Part shown: positions 33,748 to 42,106 of the stretch, in pieces
Numbering within the stretch: the stretch's first letter is position 1
Layout of the letters: each line of letters opens with the position of its first letter
Assembly (NCBI GenBank): GCA_017416425.1
Contig: JAFQCL010000033.1
Coordinates: 1 to 57,320 of the forward strand
Origin: Clostridia bacterium
Lineage (GTDB): Bacteria; Bacillota; Clostridia; Christensenellales; CAG-138
Length of the DNA stretch: 57,320 nt
Reading direction: 5' to 3'
Notes under the pieces: generated by a model
The model's database searches: none
The model's input: only the letters and a program-made list of their open reading frames with translations
What the model was told of the DNA's origin: nothing
Made by a program: the position numbers and the translations under genes

Positions 33748-34332
33748 TTAGTCAATAGGTTGTGACGAATGAGTGCTTATTTTGATATTTTCTGCCGGTT
33801 CGCCTGTTTCTCTTCGAACTATATCTAATATTTGAGCTATCTGCTCATTAGTAAGCTCTACCGCATCGATAACGACTGTTACAGATCCATAGTGAAAGGA
33901 TACGGCAACATCCGAAAAGCCCTTTGCAAGCAGCATGCTCTCTATAGTAAACTCCGACTCCATGCATGAAACTATCTCAAGAAGCTGCTCCTGAGCATCC
34001 TTTAAGGTTTCGGCATCAGTGGCAGAGTTTTCAATTATCTGATTCAGATAATCTATCTCCTCATTTCTCATGAGCTCACGATTCGTCCTATATTCCGCAT
34101 AGTAGTTTACTCCGGTTGATGTGTTTGCATTTGCGCCTATGTCATCTCCTACTCCATCGATACTGATATCCTGACCTGACTGCCCATGCGTGGGAGTAGG
34201 TGTAGGAGGCAATTCATCAGCATTTGTGGAATTAAGGTGTATATTCCAAAATACCACACCGATCAAAACTGCAGCAGCAAGCACTATTCCAATAATAAGT
34301 TTTGTATTTTTTCCAATATTCTTCTTAACCAT
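33748..34332 (-). CDS. spoIIIAH: stage III sporulation protein SpoIIIAH
   Basis: Mother-cell half of the SpoIIQ-SpoIIIAH channel that joins mother cell and forespore. 194 residues: one N-terminal membrane helix (about 10-27), a Pro/Thr-rich linker (LPPTPTPTHG), then the YscJ/FliF-like ring-building domain (about 75-190). GGAGGGTAAA precedes the start at 34332. Last gene of the spoIIIA operon, one base after spoIIIAG. Confidence 0.93.
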   Translation of the reverse strand: MVKKNIGKNTKLIIGIVLAAAVLIGVVFWNIHLNSTNADELPPTPTPTHGQSGQDISIDGVGDDIGANANTSTGVNYYAEYRTNRELMRNEEIDYLNQIIENSATDAETLKDAQEQLLEIVSCMESEFTIESMLLAKGFSDVAVSFHYGSVTVVIDAVELTNEQIAQILDIVRRETGEPAENIKISTHSSQPID

Positions 34333-34333
34333 T

Positions 34334-34801
34334 TTACCCTCCATTATCCGCATTATCATATTCAAAAACATCAACGCATCCCGCGTCTATGCCAAGCACT
34401 GTACACACGGCATTTTCGATCGCAAGTCTCACCCCTATATGCTCTGCGCCCTCGGCGCTTACGATAACTCCCACTACACGCTCAAATACGGTTTCACCGA
34501 TTGAAGAAAAGGAATTTGCATGCTCCTGAATACTTTCACATCGTACCATTACATTTACCTCCCCCACACCGGCCATCCCCGATATCATTTCAATAAGCCT
34601 AAGCTCAAGCATGCTCTCTGTCGACTCGGCATATGTGGGCGTCGCCTCGGGAGCCTTATCGCAGGATGAAAGCGAGCTGAAATAGAGTATAAGCGCTATA
34701 GCGGCAATACCGGCATAAACAAGCATTTCAAAGCGCTTATCACGCTTCATTCGTGACGCTATCTTTTCAATAATTTTGCTCTTTTTCTTCTCCTTCTCCA
34801 T
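34334..34801 (-). CDS. spoIIIAG: stage III sporulation protein SpoIIIAG
   Basis: Ring-forming component of the feeding-tube apparatus. 155 residues, shorter than the 229 of Bacillus subtilis. A basic N-terminus is followed by a membrane helix (about 27-45) and the ring-building domain with LIEMISGMAGVGEVNVMV and VVVSAEGAEHIGVR-like strands. Shortening lies in the part that forms the large beta-barrel insert in Bacillus. GAGGT lies just before the start. It follows the shortened spoIIIAF. Confidence 0.9.
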   Translation of the reverse strand: MEKEKKKSKIIEKIASRMKRDKRFEMLVYAGIAAIALILYFSSLSSCDKAPEATPTYAESTESMLELRLIEMISGMAGVGEVNVMVRCESIQEHANSFSSIGETVFERVVGVIVSAEGAEHIGVRLAIENAVCTVLGIDAGCVDVFEYDNADNGG

Positions 34802-34860
34802 GTGTACCTCATAGCGAAATATTTATATTCCAAAGCCCGGGTTATTTTAAAAACGCGCGC

Positions 34861-35031
34861 TCATAGAATCAGAAGTTTAAGCAACGGCTCCGAAGCCGCG
34901 TATAGTAACACCAGTGACAATGCCTTTTGTGCAGTCTGTTTAAGCGCGCCCCCCGGCAGCACAAGCTTTGATATGCATATCGCGATGGATATGGCGCAAA
35001 GCCTTATTACATATTCATTCAGCCAGTCCAT
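34861..35031 (-). CDS. spoIIIAF: truncated stage III sporulation protein SpoIIIAF
   Basis: A 56-residue protein in the spoIIIAF position. It starts MDWLNEYVIRLC with GAGAGGT upstream, has two membrane helices (about 8-26 and 37-55) separated by PGGALKQ, and ends LLKLLIL. This matches the N-terminal membrane part of SpoIIIAF, which is about 200 residues in Bacillus; the whole cytosolic domain is missing. Only 59 bp separate it from spoIIIAG, so there is no room for the missing part in another frame. It is 11 bp from spoIIIAE. Confidence 0.8.
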   Translation of the reverse strand: MDWLNEYVIRLCAISIAICISKLVLPGGALKQTAQKALSLVLLYAASEPLLKLLIL

Positions 35032-35042
35032 ATACCTCTCCG

Positions 35043-36212
35043 TTACGCTATATATATGCTGCCTGTTCCTGCTATTATACCGAGAGTTACTATTAGCATA
35101 AGTCCACAGCCGCATATTATAGCGATAAAATAGGATGCGCTCTCGGCGCAAATACTAAGTGTTCCTGAAACCGTATCCGACAGCGGTTGACACAGCGCTG
35201 AGGCCGTTTTAACCGCAAGCGATGATGCTCCTATGCCTATAATCGGTAAAAAAGCAATTGCCATCGTAATTATTATAGAAGTTATACCTCCTGCATTCTT
35301 CACGACCTGTGCCATACCAAACACAGTCTCAAGAGTCCCTCCCGCGCCAAGCATGGGAACCAGCTTATCTATGGCGAATTTAGCCGTCTTGAAAGAAATG
35401 CCGTTTGAAGCCGATATAGACATCCCCGTTATGGTTATAGTAGCCGTATAAATTATAAAGATAAGTCCTATCGCCCATTTTATTACCGTCTTCATAAGCG
35501 AGCAAAAATTGCTTAATCTTATATTTGAGACAAAACCGTTTATAAGCCCTATAACACTCATCGATACGATAAGCGGCAGTATTATTCCGCACATTATATC
35601 TGACATCATAACGGTAAGCCAGCTCATAAGTGGACTTATGCTGTTTCCCGCTATGCCACTTCCGCACGCCGTTAGCATTACGCACAGAACCGGCGAAGCG
35701 GCTTCGGTAAAGCCGGCAAGCCTTTCTACACAACCTCCGGTCGTTTTAGCCATATCCATCATTATCATGGACACAAGCACTATTGAAACTCCCTTACAAA
35801 TGAGCGATACAACTTCTTTAATATCGTTTCGTTTTTCATCTATTAGCGCTTCAAACAGACCGCTGACCACGGCGAGTATGATAGCGGCGACTATAATTGC
35901 TATTTTTGAAAAAACAGCCTCCTTTACTTTGGAAAATGCCATATCAGTTATGGATGCGGGATCTGGCGAAGCTTCGCCCTTTGCCGCCTTCATGAAGAGA
36001 TCATACACATTATCCGTCTTAAATATGTCACTAAACCCCTCTCCTATGGCATCAAGCTCAGCCTGCCATTCATGAAGATCATATTCCTCAAGCATTTCAC
36101 GCACTTCTTCAACAGCTGCATTAAAATCCTGCATATTTTCTCCATTATCGTCTTCCGCAATTGGGGAAAACACAAGCAGAGCGCCTAAAGCAAAAGCAAG
36201 AAAAAGGTTCAT
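35043..36212 (-). CDS. spoIIIAE: stage III sporulation protein SpoIIIAE
   Basis: Polytopic membrane component of the SpoIIIA complex, 389 residues. A signal-like N-terminus (MNLFLAFALGALLVF) is followed by a soluble stretch, then about eight membrane helices from residue 90. PVLCVMLTACGS and GITSIIITMAIAFLP are family blocks. The start at 36212 follows GAAGGAGG and overlaps spoIIIAD by 4 bp. Confidence 0.95.
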   Translation of the reverse strand: MNLFLAFALGALLVFSPIAEDDNGENMQDFNAAVEEVREMLEEYDLHEWQAELDAIGEGFSDIFKTDNVYDLFMKAAKGEASPDPASITDMAFSKVKEAVFSKIAIIVAAIILAVVSGLFEALIDEKRNDIKEVVSLICKGVSIVLVSMIMMDMAKTTGGCVERLAGFTEAASPVLCVMLTACGSGIAGNSISPLMSWLTVMMSDIMCGIILPLIVSMSVIGLINGFVSNIRLSNFCSLMKTVIKWAIGLIFIIYTATITITGMSISASNGISFKTAKFAIDKLVPMLGAGGTLETVFGMAQVVKNAGGITSIIITMAIAFLPIIGIGASSLAVKTASALCQPLSDTVSGTLSICAESASYFIAIICGCGLMLIVTLGIIAGTGSIYIA

Positions 36213-36610
36213 GCGGCAGCCTCCTTCAAGAGTTCCGAAACAGCTTCTAATATGGAGATGCAAAGGGGTAAAGCTGTAGCAATGAGAAGTATACGCCCTG
36301 CCAGCTCTACCTTGACCGCAAGCGCGCTTTCTCCGGCGTCTATACATATCTGCGCTGCAAGCTGCGCCATATAGGCAACGCCAATTATCTTTAAAATAGT
36401 TCCAAAAAGCCCTGAATCAAAACCATATTGCCCCAATATATTCTTTATTGAATCTAGCACGTCGGTAAGTGTACTGATTATAAGAAGCATCAGAATACAT
36501 ATCGCAGCAATGGTTATTTGAAATGCCATCTCCTTTTTATATTCGCGGACAATAATCACCAAAAGTACGCTTATCACGGCAACGCCTGCGATTTTTAATA
36601 TCTCCGTCAT
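36209..36610 (-). CDS. spoIIIAD: stage III sporulation protein SpoIIIAD
   Basis: A 133-residue membrane protein with about four helices, of the SpoIIIAC/AD family. Landmarks: ILKIIGVAYMAQLAAQICIDAGESALA. It overlaps spoIIIAC and spoIIIAE by 4 bp at each end, so all three are translationally coupled. Confidence 0.94.
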   Translation of the reverse strand: MTEILKIAGVAVISVLLVIIVREYKKEMAFQITIAAICILMLLIISTLTDVLDSIKNILGQYGFDSGLFGTILKIIGVAYMAQLAAQICIDAGESALAVKVELAGRILLIATALPLCISILEAVSELLKEAAA

Positions 36611-36801
36611 AAGCCGAATATAGTTTTTACGCTCTCGATCAGCGAAGAAACATATGACATAACCATCATTAGCGCAAGCACGATTCCGGCTATTCCCACG
36701 ATCATAGCAACATCATCACGACCTGTCTGTTTTAAAAGCTGGCACGATATTGCCACAAGTATACCCACGCCCGCGATTTTAATAACAACATCTATCCCCA
36801 T
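36607..36801 (-). CDS. spoIIIAC: stage III sporulation protein SpoIIIAC
   Basis: A 64-residue protein with two membrane helices and the conserved middle LLKQTGRDD. It starts MGIDVVIKIAGVGI, the family opening. It is 28 bp after spoIIIAB and overlaps spoIIIAD by 4 bp. Confidence 0.95.
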   Translation of the reverse strand: MGIDVVIKIAGVGILVAISCQLLKQTGRDDVAMIVGIAGIVLALMMVMSYVSSLIESVKTIFGL

Positions 36802-36829
36802 TTTAAAATACCCCTCGTGTCAGTATATG

Positions 36830-37330
36830 TTACATTAAAAGTACTGCAAGGCATAGCCCAAGCAACAGCATAAGGGTTCTGGCCAGTTTTCCACGCCTAG
36901 TGCACTCGGGCTTTATCTCTAAATGAAGCCTGTCAAGCTTTGAAGCTATATCTTCCATACGTTTCAATTGACCATCAAGTGCGCTTTCACCCAAAAAACT
37001 CATAAACTCATCTAAAAGTCCTTTTTCATCAGAAGATAGCTCGCAAAGCTCAAATGCTGCCTTGGCTCTTTCTTCCGCCCATGCCTCGGAAAGAGTCTTG
37101 CCCTCATCCATCAAGCTGCATACGCCATTCCACACCTGAAGCTTTAACGCTTCCATAGACAGCAGTCTTGTAACAGGAGCCCTCGTATACTCCATATTGC
37201 TCTTTATGCGCCTTATATCCATTGCCAGAAGCTCTATAAGTTTTGGACGAATCTGCGCGTTTCTGTTAAGACTGTTCCCATAAAGAAAGCAGGCGGTAAA
37301 AAGCAGTATAGCGGATATAGCACGCATCAT
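36830..37330 (-). CDS. spoIIIAB: stage III sporulation protein SpoIIIAB
   Basis: A 166-residue protein with an N-terminal membrane helix, a central helical domain (RLLSMEALKLQVW, LSEAWAEE) and a C-terminal membrane helix ending LGLCLAVLLM. The overall plan resembles type II secretion GspF domains. Overlaps spoIIIAA by 4 bp. Confidence 0.93.
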   Translation of the reverse strand: MMRAISAILLFTACFLYGNSLNRNAQIRPKLIELLAMDIRRIKSNMEYTRAPVTRLLSMEALKLQVWNGVCSLMDEGKTLSEAWAEERAKAAFELCELSSDEKGLLDEFMSFLGESALDGQLKRMEDIASKLDRLHLEIKPECTRRGKLARTLMLLLGLCLAVLLM

Positions 37331-38220
37331 ATAACGCTGTCCTCAGAGCAATATATGAACCTTTTAGCAAATAGCCCATTTGCATTTCTTCCGATAGCAA
37401 GTACTCCGGATATAAGCCCTCTATCCAAAAGCTCCTTCACATCACGCCTTAAGCATATTGTTCCAGCATCACCATGACATGAGGCTATTACCGCAACGCC
37501 TGCGCCTATAGCAGCGCTTACAGCTGCAATATCATCAGCATTTCCAAGCTCATCTGTAATAAGCACCTCCGGCGAAAGCGTTCGTATAGCCATCATAAGT
37601 CCTTCTGACCTTCTGGCGCCGTATATCACATCGGTTCTTACACCAACATCAAAGTATGGGGCTCCGTTCATGCAAGCGGCTATCTCATAGCGTTCATCGA
37701 CTATGCAAACTCTTCTCGGTGGTGTGCCTGATCCGTTTGAAAAGCAGCGTGCTATATCTCTTAGCAGCGTAGTTTTACCCACGCGTGGAGGCGATACGAT
37801 AAGCGTTGATCGAGGCCTCATGGATTCGTCTAAGAAGTAGTGCAAAAGCTTTTTGGCACACCCCTTATGCTCATGAGCCAACCTAATGTTTATGCCTCCT
37901 ATGCTGTCCATACGAAGCATATTCCCATTCTCTAAAACAGCATGTCCGCAAAGCCCTACTCTACATCCTTGATATGTTATAAAACCCGATCTTATCTCCT
38001 CATCGTGAGCATAGAGAGAGCCCTCGCAGAGCTTCATCATTATTCCATGAATGTCAGAAGCCGTTGGCTCTCTTCCTCCGATCAATCTGTCCGTTTCTGC
38101 ATAAACCACCTGTATCGGCCGATTTATCCGAAGCCTTACCTCCTCCGCCTCATTTAATATGTCGTCTGTAAGCATATGAAAAAGATTTGTCGGCAAAATC
38201 GCTTTTAGCTGGGCATTCAT
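37327..38220 (-). CDS. spoIIIAA: stage III sporulation ATPase SpoIIIAA
   Basis: Cytosolic secretion-type ATPase that powers or assembles the SpoIIIA channel. 297 residues. The P-loop SPPRVGKTT is at 143-151, and VLITDELGNADD is the Walker B region. The N-terminal part carries EEVRLRINRPIQV, a family signature. The start at 38220 follows GGAGGTACAT; a second GGAGG lies about 20 bp upstream. First gene of spoIIIAA-AH. I could not identify a sigma-E promoter in the short gap before it. Confidence 0.97.
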   Translation of the reverse strand: MNAQLKAILPTNLFHMLTDDILNEAEEVRLRINRPIQVVYAETDRLIGGREPTASDIHGIMMKLCEGSLYAHDEEIRSGFITYQGCRVGLCGHAVLENGNMLRMDSIGGINIRLAHEHKGCAKKLLHYFLDESMRPRSTLIVSPPRVGKTTLLRDIARCFSNGSGTPPRRVCIVDERYEIAACMNGAPYFDVGVRTDVIYGARRSEGLMMAIRTLSPEVLITDELGNADDIAAVSAAIGAGVAVIASCHGDAGTICLRRDVKELLDRGLISGVLAIGRNANGLFAKRFIYCSEDSVI

Positions 38221-38263
38221 ATGTACCTCCAAATATACAGAGATCCTCCAAATAAACTTAAAC

Positions 38264-38294
38264 ACAAAAAACCTCTGCTCTTTATAACAGAGGT
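38264..38294 (-). terminator. terminator before spoIIIA
   Basis: Minus strand stem ACCTCTG/CAGAGGT (38288-38294 with 38271-38277) followed by TTTTTTGTG. It separates the protease unit from the spoIIIA operon. Confidence 0.9.
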
Positions 38295-38326
38295 ATATGA
38301 ACTCAAATCAGGGTATAGTATTGATG

Positions 38327-38899
38327 CTACGCGATACGTCGCTTTACGAGCTTATATGTGTATTTACGCACCCTGCACAGCACTGCGCCTGCCCCCGCTG
38401 ATACTAGCTGTAGATTTAAAACCCCGCTGCCGTACATGTCGAATTCAGCGTAGCTGTACATAATGAATTCGACTACCGCGATGATCGCGTAAGCTGTTGG
38501 CCAAATATACGCGCCAAACAGTATCGCGTTTCCCGGCTCCAAAGCGAGTACCATCGAGAGAATTCCCATGCCTAGAGCCATTGCGTATACCACAAGCTCG
38601 CTTTCTATCATGCGTGTCACACCAGCCGCAAAGATGGCAAAAAGCAGCGTCATTACAAAGTTTTTAGCCCCTCTCATCTGCCGCCTGCATTTTGTTGCAA
38701 GCGCCATAAGTACAAAAGGCGCGGGAGCCAGTATAATTTCCTGTATAAGCTCCACTTTCTGACCCGAAAAGGCCAGCAAAGCTATCAGAAAAAAGATAAA
38801 ATTAATCTTTTTTACGCCTATATCCATGAGAAGGCCGTCAATAGTCCCGAACATTGCCAGTATAATGCCACATATAAGTATAATAGTCGATGCCTCCAT
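38327..38899 (-). CDS. unknown polytopic membrane protein
   Basis: I do not recognise this 190-residue protein. It has about six hydrophobic segments spread over the whole length (for example ILICGIILAMFGTID, FIFFLIALLAF, FVMTLLFAIFAAG, VYAMALGMGILSM and AIIAVVEFIMY) and a basic C-terminus (CRVRKYTYKLVKRR). The start at 38899 follows GGAGGCGGC. It lies 92 bp after the S41 protease gene, with no terminator between, and is closed by its own terminator just before spoIIIAA. A link to the protease or to sporulation is possible from position only. Confidence 0.75.
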   Translation of the reverse strand: MEASTIILICGIILAMFGTIDGLLMDIGVKKINFIFFLIALLAFSGQKVELIQEIILAPAPFVLMALATKCRRQMRGAKNFVMTLLFAIFAAGVTRMIESELVVYAMALGMGILSMVLALEPGNAILFGAYIWPTAYAIIAVVEFIMYSYAEFDMYGSGVLNLQLVSAGAGAVLCRVRKYTYKLVKRRIA

Positions 38900-38991
38900 G
38901 CCGCCTCCGGTAAATCTGATTTTTTGTTTACCATAAGTATGAGCATACAAGACATCGACCATTCAAAAATTATTTTTTAAATTAATTAGGA

Positions 38992-40245
38992 TCAGCTCTG
39001 CTGCTGAGCCATCTCTCGAACATAGTCCAGCGCTGCCCAAAGCTGCTTATCCTGTTCTTGATAATTTCGAGCAAGCTCAGCTATGCTGAATACTTTAAAT
39101 TCAGGGTCAAGATCTACTATTATATCAGGCGTCACACCCTTGCCATGTATATCATTTCCAAGGGGCGTAAGATATCTATGCGTTGTAAGCTTAAGATATG
39201 CATAGCCATCATCTATGGGCACGGTAGTTTGCACGATGCCCTTTCCAAACGTAGTCATCCCTACGACAATACCGGACTCGGTTTCCTGAATAGCCGCAGC
39301 CAAAAGCTCGCTTGCGGAAGCTGAGTTTTCATTTACGATTACCGCTATTGGAATATCAAGCTTTGAGGAATTTGAGGTAAATTCCTCCACATCATCTTCA
39401 GCTCTTCCTTGAAGTGTGATAAGCGTTGCCTCTCCTATCAGAATATCGGCCACACCAACTACGGTATTAAGCGACCCACCGGGATTATTTCTGAGGTCTA
39501 TTACAAGAGACTTCATGTTGCGGTTTCGAAGATCTCTTATGGCCTCTTCAAACTCAGTAAGGCAGTCTCCGCTAAACGAATCTATGCGAACATATCCTGT
39601 ATTTTGATTGTACAGCGCATGGTGTACATACTTTACATTGACCGGCCCACGCTCGACCTCGATATCCAGATTTAAAACATCGTCCGTCTCCGGATCTTCC
39701 CTTCTAACGCTAAGCTTTACTATGCTTCCCTCCTTGCCGTTTATGGCATTTTTTACTTCATCAAATGTCAGCTCAAAAACAGAAACATCATCGATCGCTA
39801 CTATTATATCACCGATCTCTAGACCCGCTTCTGCTGCGGGATTTTCTTCATATACATCATGGACGGTTATCCCATTTTCATCGGGCTGCGATATAAGTAC
39901 ACCTATTCCGCTATATTCACCGTTTATGGATTCAAGATATTCGGTATACTCTTCCCTTGTATAATATTCTGCATATGCGTCATCAAGCTTTGAAACCATT
40001 CCGTCTATAGCTGCAGCCAAAAGGGTATCTCTATCCGGTACATCTTTATAAAATTCAGTCTCTATGGTCTCCATCACACTCACGATATGCTGCGCTTCAA
40101 GCAGTTCCGTGTATTCCTCAATGGACAGCACCACCTCATTACCTTCATTTGTTTTTAACAGGTAAACAGTAACCGTTGATGCTATAAGTCCCGCTATCAG
40201 TGCAGACATAAGCATATAGGCTATCGTTCTTATTACACCTTTCAT
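38992..40245 (-). CDS. S41 family C-terminal processing peptidase (CtpA/CtpB-like)
   Basis: A 417-residue serine protease anchored by one N-terminal helix (about 5-30), active outside the membrane. A PDZ domain lies at about 108-180 (YSGIGVLISQ to EVKNAINGKEG). The catalytic Ser310 is in ENSASASE and Lys335 in FGKGIVQ, spaced 25 apart as in CtpB. DLRNNPGGSL is a further hallmark. GGAGGAAT precedes the start at 40245. In Bacillus CtpB helps start pro-sigma-K processing; the BofA homologue and spoIIIA operon in this window make that possible, but S41 proteases also have vegetative roles and this gene has a sigma-A promoter. Confidence 0.94.
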   Translation of the reverse strand: MKGVIRTIAYMLMSALIAGLIASTVTVYLLKTNEGNEVVLSIEEYTELLEAQHIVSVMETIETEFYKDVPDRDTLLAAAIDGMVSKLDDAYAEYYTREEYTEYLESINGEYSGIGVLISQPDENGITVHDVYEENPAAEAGLEIGDIIVAIDDVSVFELTFDEVKNAINGKEGSIVKLSVRREDPETDDVLNLDIEVERGPVNVKYVHHALYNQNTGYVRIDSFSGDCLTEFEEAIRDLRNRNMKSLVIDLRNNPGGSLNTVVGVADILIGEATLITLQGRAEDDVEEFTSNSSKLDIPIAVIVNENSASASELLAAAIQETESGIVVGMTTFGKGIVQTTVPIDDGYAYLKLTTHRYLTPLGNDIHGKGVTPDIIVDLDPEFKVFSIAELARNYQEQDKQLWAALDYVREMAQQQS

Positions 40246-40298
40246 ATTTATTCCTCCGTTGTCACTTAATTCCATATCAATAGAATTAGTATCCATGT

Positions 40299-40327
40299 AT
40301 TATAGCAAATATAACCTCATGCGTCAA
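40299..40327 (-). promoter_or_regulatory. sigma-A promoter of the S41 protease gene
   Basis: Minus strand -35 TTGACG (40322-40327), 17 bp spacer, -10 TATAAT (40299-40304). Confidence 0.75.
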
Positions 40328-40478
40328 ATTTTCAGACTACCAGCCATTTATCATACAGTCTTAAAAGATTTTCTACAAAATCTTTCATGGCTTTTTCCAG
40401 TGTGATGGCTGCTTTTAACAGTTTTCTTCTAAAGCTGCCGTCCACTTTATTCCTAATATATTTTTCAGTGCGTCAAAT
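40320..40478. repeat. 10-bp direct repeat flanking an orphan open frame
   Basis: TGCGTCAAAT occurs at 40320-40329 and again at 40469-40478. On the minus strand, a 46-codon open stretch fills the space between (40335-40472). It has a possible GTG start at 40445 with AGGA upstream and would give a 37-residue helical, basic peptide (VDGSFRRKLLKAA...). It may be a gene remnant, a real small protein or chance. The left copy includes the -35 of the protease promoter. Confidence 0.4.
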
Positions 40479-40483
40479 CATCA

Positions 40484-40512
40484 TTGCAAGCTGAAATGAA
40501 ATTTATTATAAT
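40484..40512 (+). promoter_or_regulatory. sigma-A promoter of the gcv operon
   Basis: -35 TTGCAA (40484-40489), 17 bp spacer, -10 TATAAT (40507-40512); start near 40519, about 30 nt before gcvT. No glycine riboswitch can fit in this leader. Confidence 0.75.
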
Positions 40513-40550
40513 GTGATTGCAATCAAAGTTCAACTGGAGGCAATTAAAAA

Positions 40551-41630
40551 ATGGATAATCTAAAGAAAACTCCGCTGTACGACACTCATGTCGCGCTTGG
40601 CGGCAAGATCGTGGATTTCGGCGGATGGGCACTGCCTGTGCAATACTCCTCCATCATCGAAGAGCATAAGGTCGTAAGAAATGCGGTTGGTCTCTTTGAT
40701 GTCTCACACATGGGCGAAATAATGCTTACCGGCAGCAATTCATTTGCGTTCCTGCAAAAGGTCGTGACCAATGATATCACCTCTATGAAGCCCGGCCGTG
40801 TACGCTATACCCCCGTGTGCTATCCAAATGGCGGTACCGTTGATGATATACTGATCTACATGATAGCGCCTGAGCATTATCTTCTGGTCGTAAACGCAAG
40901 CAATACTGAAAAGGACTATGAGTGGTTCTGTAAACAGGCCTTTGGCGATGTAGCGCTTGAAAATCAGTCTGCCGATTGGGCACAGCTCGCGCTTCAGGGA
41001 CCATTATTTATGGAAGTGCTCGAAAAAGCAGGCGTTGAGGGCACCATCCCCACAAAGAATTATACATTTAAAGAGCATGTTCTTGTTGCAGGAGTGGATT
41101 GTCTTGTATCCGCTACGGGCTATACCGGTGAACTTGGTGTCGAGCTTTACTGCGCGGCAAAAGACGCTCCGAAGCTTCATGAAGCCCTCATGGAGGCAGG
41201 CCGTGAATACGGCATACTCCCCTGCGGCCTTGGCGCGAGGGATTCGCTTCGCTTTGAAGCCGCAATGCCCCTATATGGACACGAAATAACCGCCGATATA
41301 ACGCCCGTTGAAGCCGACCTTATGTTTGCCATAAAGCTGGGTAAGGAGGATTTCATAGGTATAGAAGCCCTGAAAGAGCCGAGAAAGCGTATTCGTATAG
41401 GCTTAAAGCTGCTTGACAAGGGCATACTCCGCGAGCACTATGAAGTATTTGTAGGTGATAAGCAGGTTGGCTTCACCACCTCCGGCATGCCCGTTCCCAC
41501 GCTCGAGGGAAGCCATGCTATGGCGCTTGTCGATGTAGACGCGGCCGATTCCGAGGAATTTACCGTTGTCATAAGAAACAGAAAACTCCGCGCAGTACGC
41601 ACTCCTCTTCCCTTTTACAAGAGGGGTTAG
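40551..41630 (+). CDS. gcvT: glycine cleavage T protein (aminomethyltransferase)
   Basis: Transfers the methylene carbon from aminomethyl-lipoyl GcvH to tetrahydrofolate, freeing ammonia. 359 residues, normal length. Landmarks: TPLYDTHVALGGKIVDFGGW, GLFDVSHMGEI and LGARDSLRFEA, the last holding the conserved Asp/Arg region. CTGGAGGC precedes the start. First gene of gcvT-H-PA-PB, which together oxidise glycine to CO2, NH3 and methylene-THF, or run in reverse to make glycine. Confidence 0.97.
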   Translation: MDNLKKTPLYDTHVALGGKIVDFGGWALPVQYSSIIEEHKVVRNAVGLFDVSHMGEIMLTGSNSFAFLQKVVTNDITSMKPGRVRYTPVCYPNGGTVDDILIYMIAPEHYLLVVNASNTEKDYEWFCKQAFGDVALENQSADWAQLALQGPLFMEVLEKAGVEGTIPTKNYTFKEHVLVAGVDCLVSATGYTGELGVELYCAAKDAPKLHEALMEAGREYGILPCGLGARDSLRFEAAMPLYGHEITADITPVEADLMFAIKLGKEDFIGIEALKEPRKRIRIGLKLLDKGILREHYEVFVGDKQVGFTTSGMPVPTLEGSHAMALVDVDAADSEEFTVVIRNRKLRAVRTPLPFYKRG

Positions 41631-41672
41631 CATATTCTCATTCTCAACAATAATTTCAGGAGGAAAAATATA

Positions 41673-42047
41673 ATGACACCCAATGACCGTTATTACACCA
41701 AGGACCACGAGTGGATACTCGTTGAAGGAAATCGTGCAAAAATAGGAATAAGCGACCATGCACAGGACGCCCTTGGCGATATCGTTTATGTTGAACTGCC
41801 CGATATGGACGCTACATATGATGCCGGCGAGTCCTTTGCGGTAGTTGAGAGCGTAAAAGCAGTTTCTCAGATATACACAGCCGTTGGCGGCCGCGTAGTC
41901 GAGATCAATGAAGCACTCAATGACCAGCCCGAGCTTATCAACTCCGACTGCTACAATCAGTTTATCGCTGTATTTGAGTTTGAAAATTTAAATACCAATG
42001 AACTTTTGACCGCTGAGCAATACGAAGCTTTCGTATCGGAAGGCTAA
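41673..42047 (+). CDS. gcvH: glycine cleavage H protein
   Basis: The lipoyl carrier of the glycine cleavage system, 124 residues. The lipoyl lysine is Lys62 in VESVKAVSQIY. DRYYTKDHEWI and ISDHAQDALGDIVYVELPD are family blocks. AGGAGGA precedes the start, 42 bp after gcvT. A hairpin with a late U-tract follows before gcvPA. No lipoate-attachment gene or dihydrolipoyl dehydrogenase (L protein) is in this cluster. Confidence 0.97.
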   Translation: MTPNDRYYTKDHEWILVEGNRAKIGISDHAQDALGDIVYVELPDMDATYDAGESFAVVESVKAVSQIYTAVGGRVVEINEALNDQPELINSDCYNQFIAVFEFENLNTNELLTAEQYEAFVSEG

Positions 42048-42065
42048 TAATCTTTCTATATTTAT

Positions 42066-42106
42066 CGGCTTTGGGTAAAAATGCCCAAAGGCCGGTATTA
42101 TTTTTT
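42066..42106 (+). terminator. hairpin between gcvH and gcvPA, possible attenuating terminator
   Basis: CGGCTTTGGG (42066-42075) pairs with CCCAAAGGCCG (42084-42094, one bulged base), followed by GTATTATTTTTT. The U-tract begins six bases after the stem, so read-through is likely. It could lower gcvP relative to gcvTH. Confidence 0.6.

Noticed and set aside
34802..34860. A frameshift hiding the missing SpoIIIAF C-terminal domain
   Set aside because: Only 59 bp separate the stop from spoIIIAG, too little for the missing 150 residues in any frame.
40330..40550. A glycine riboswitch before gcvT
   Set aside because: The promoter at 40484-40512 leaves a leader of about 30 nt and no aptamer motif is seen on either side.
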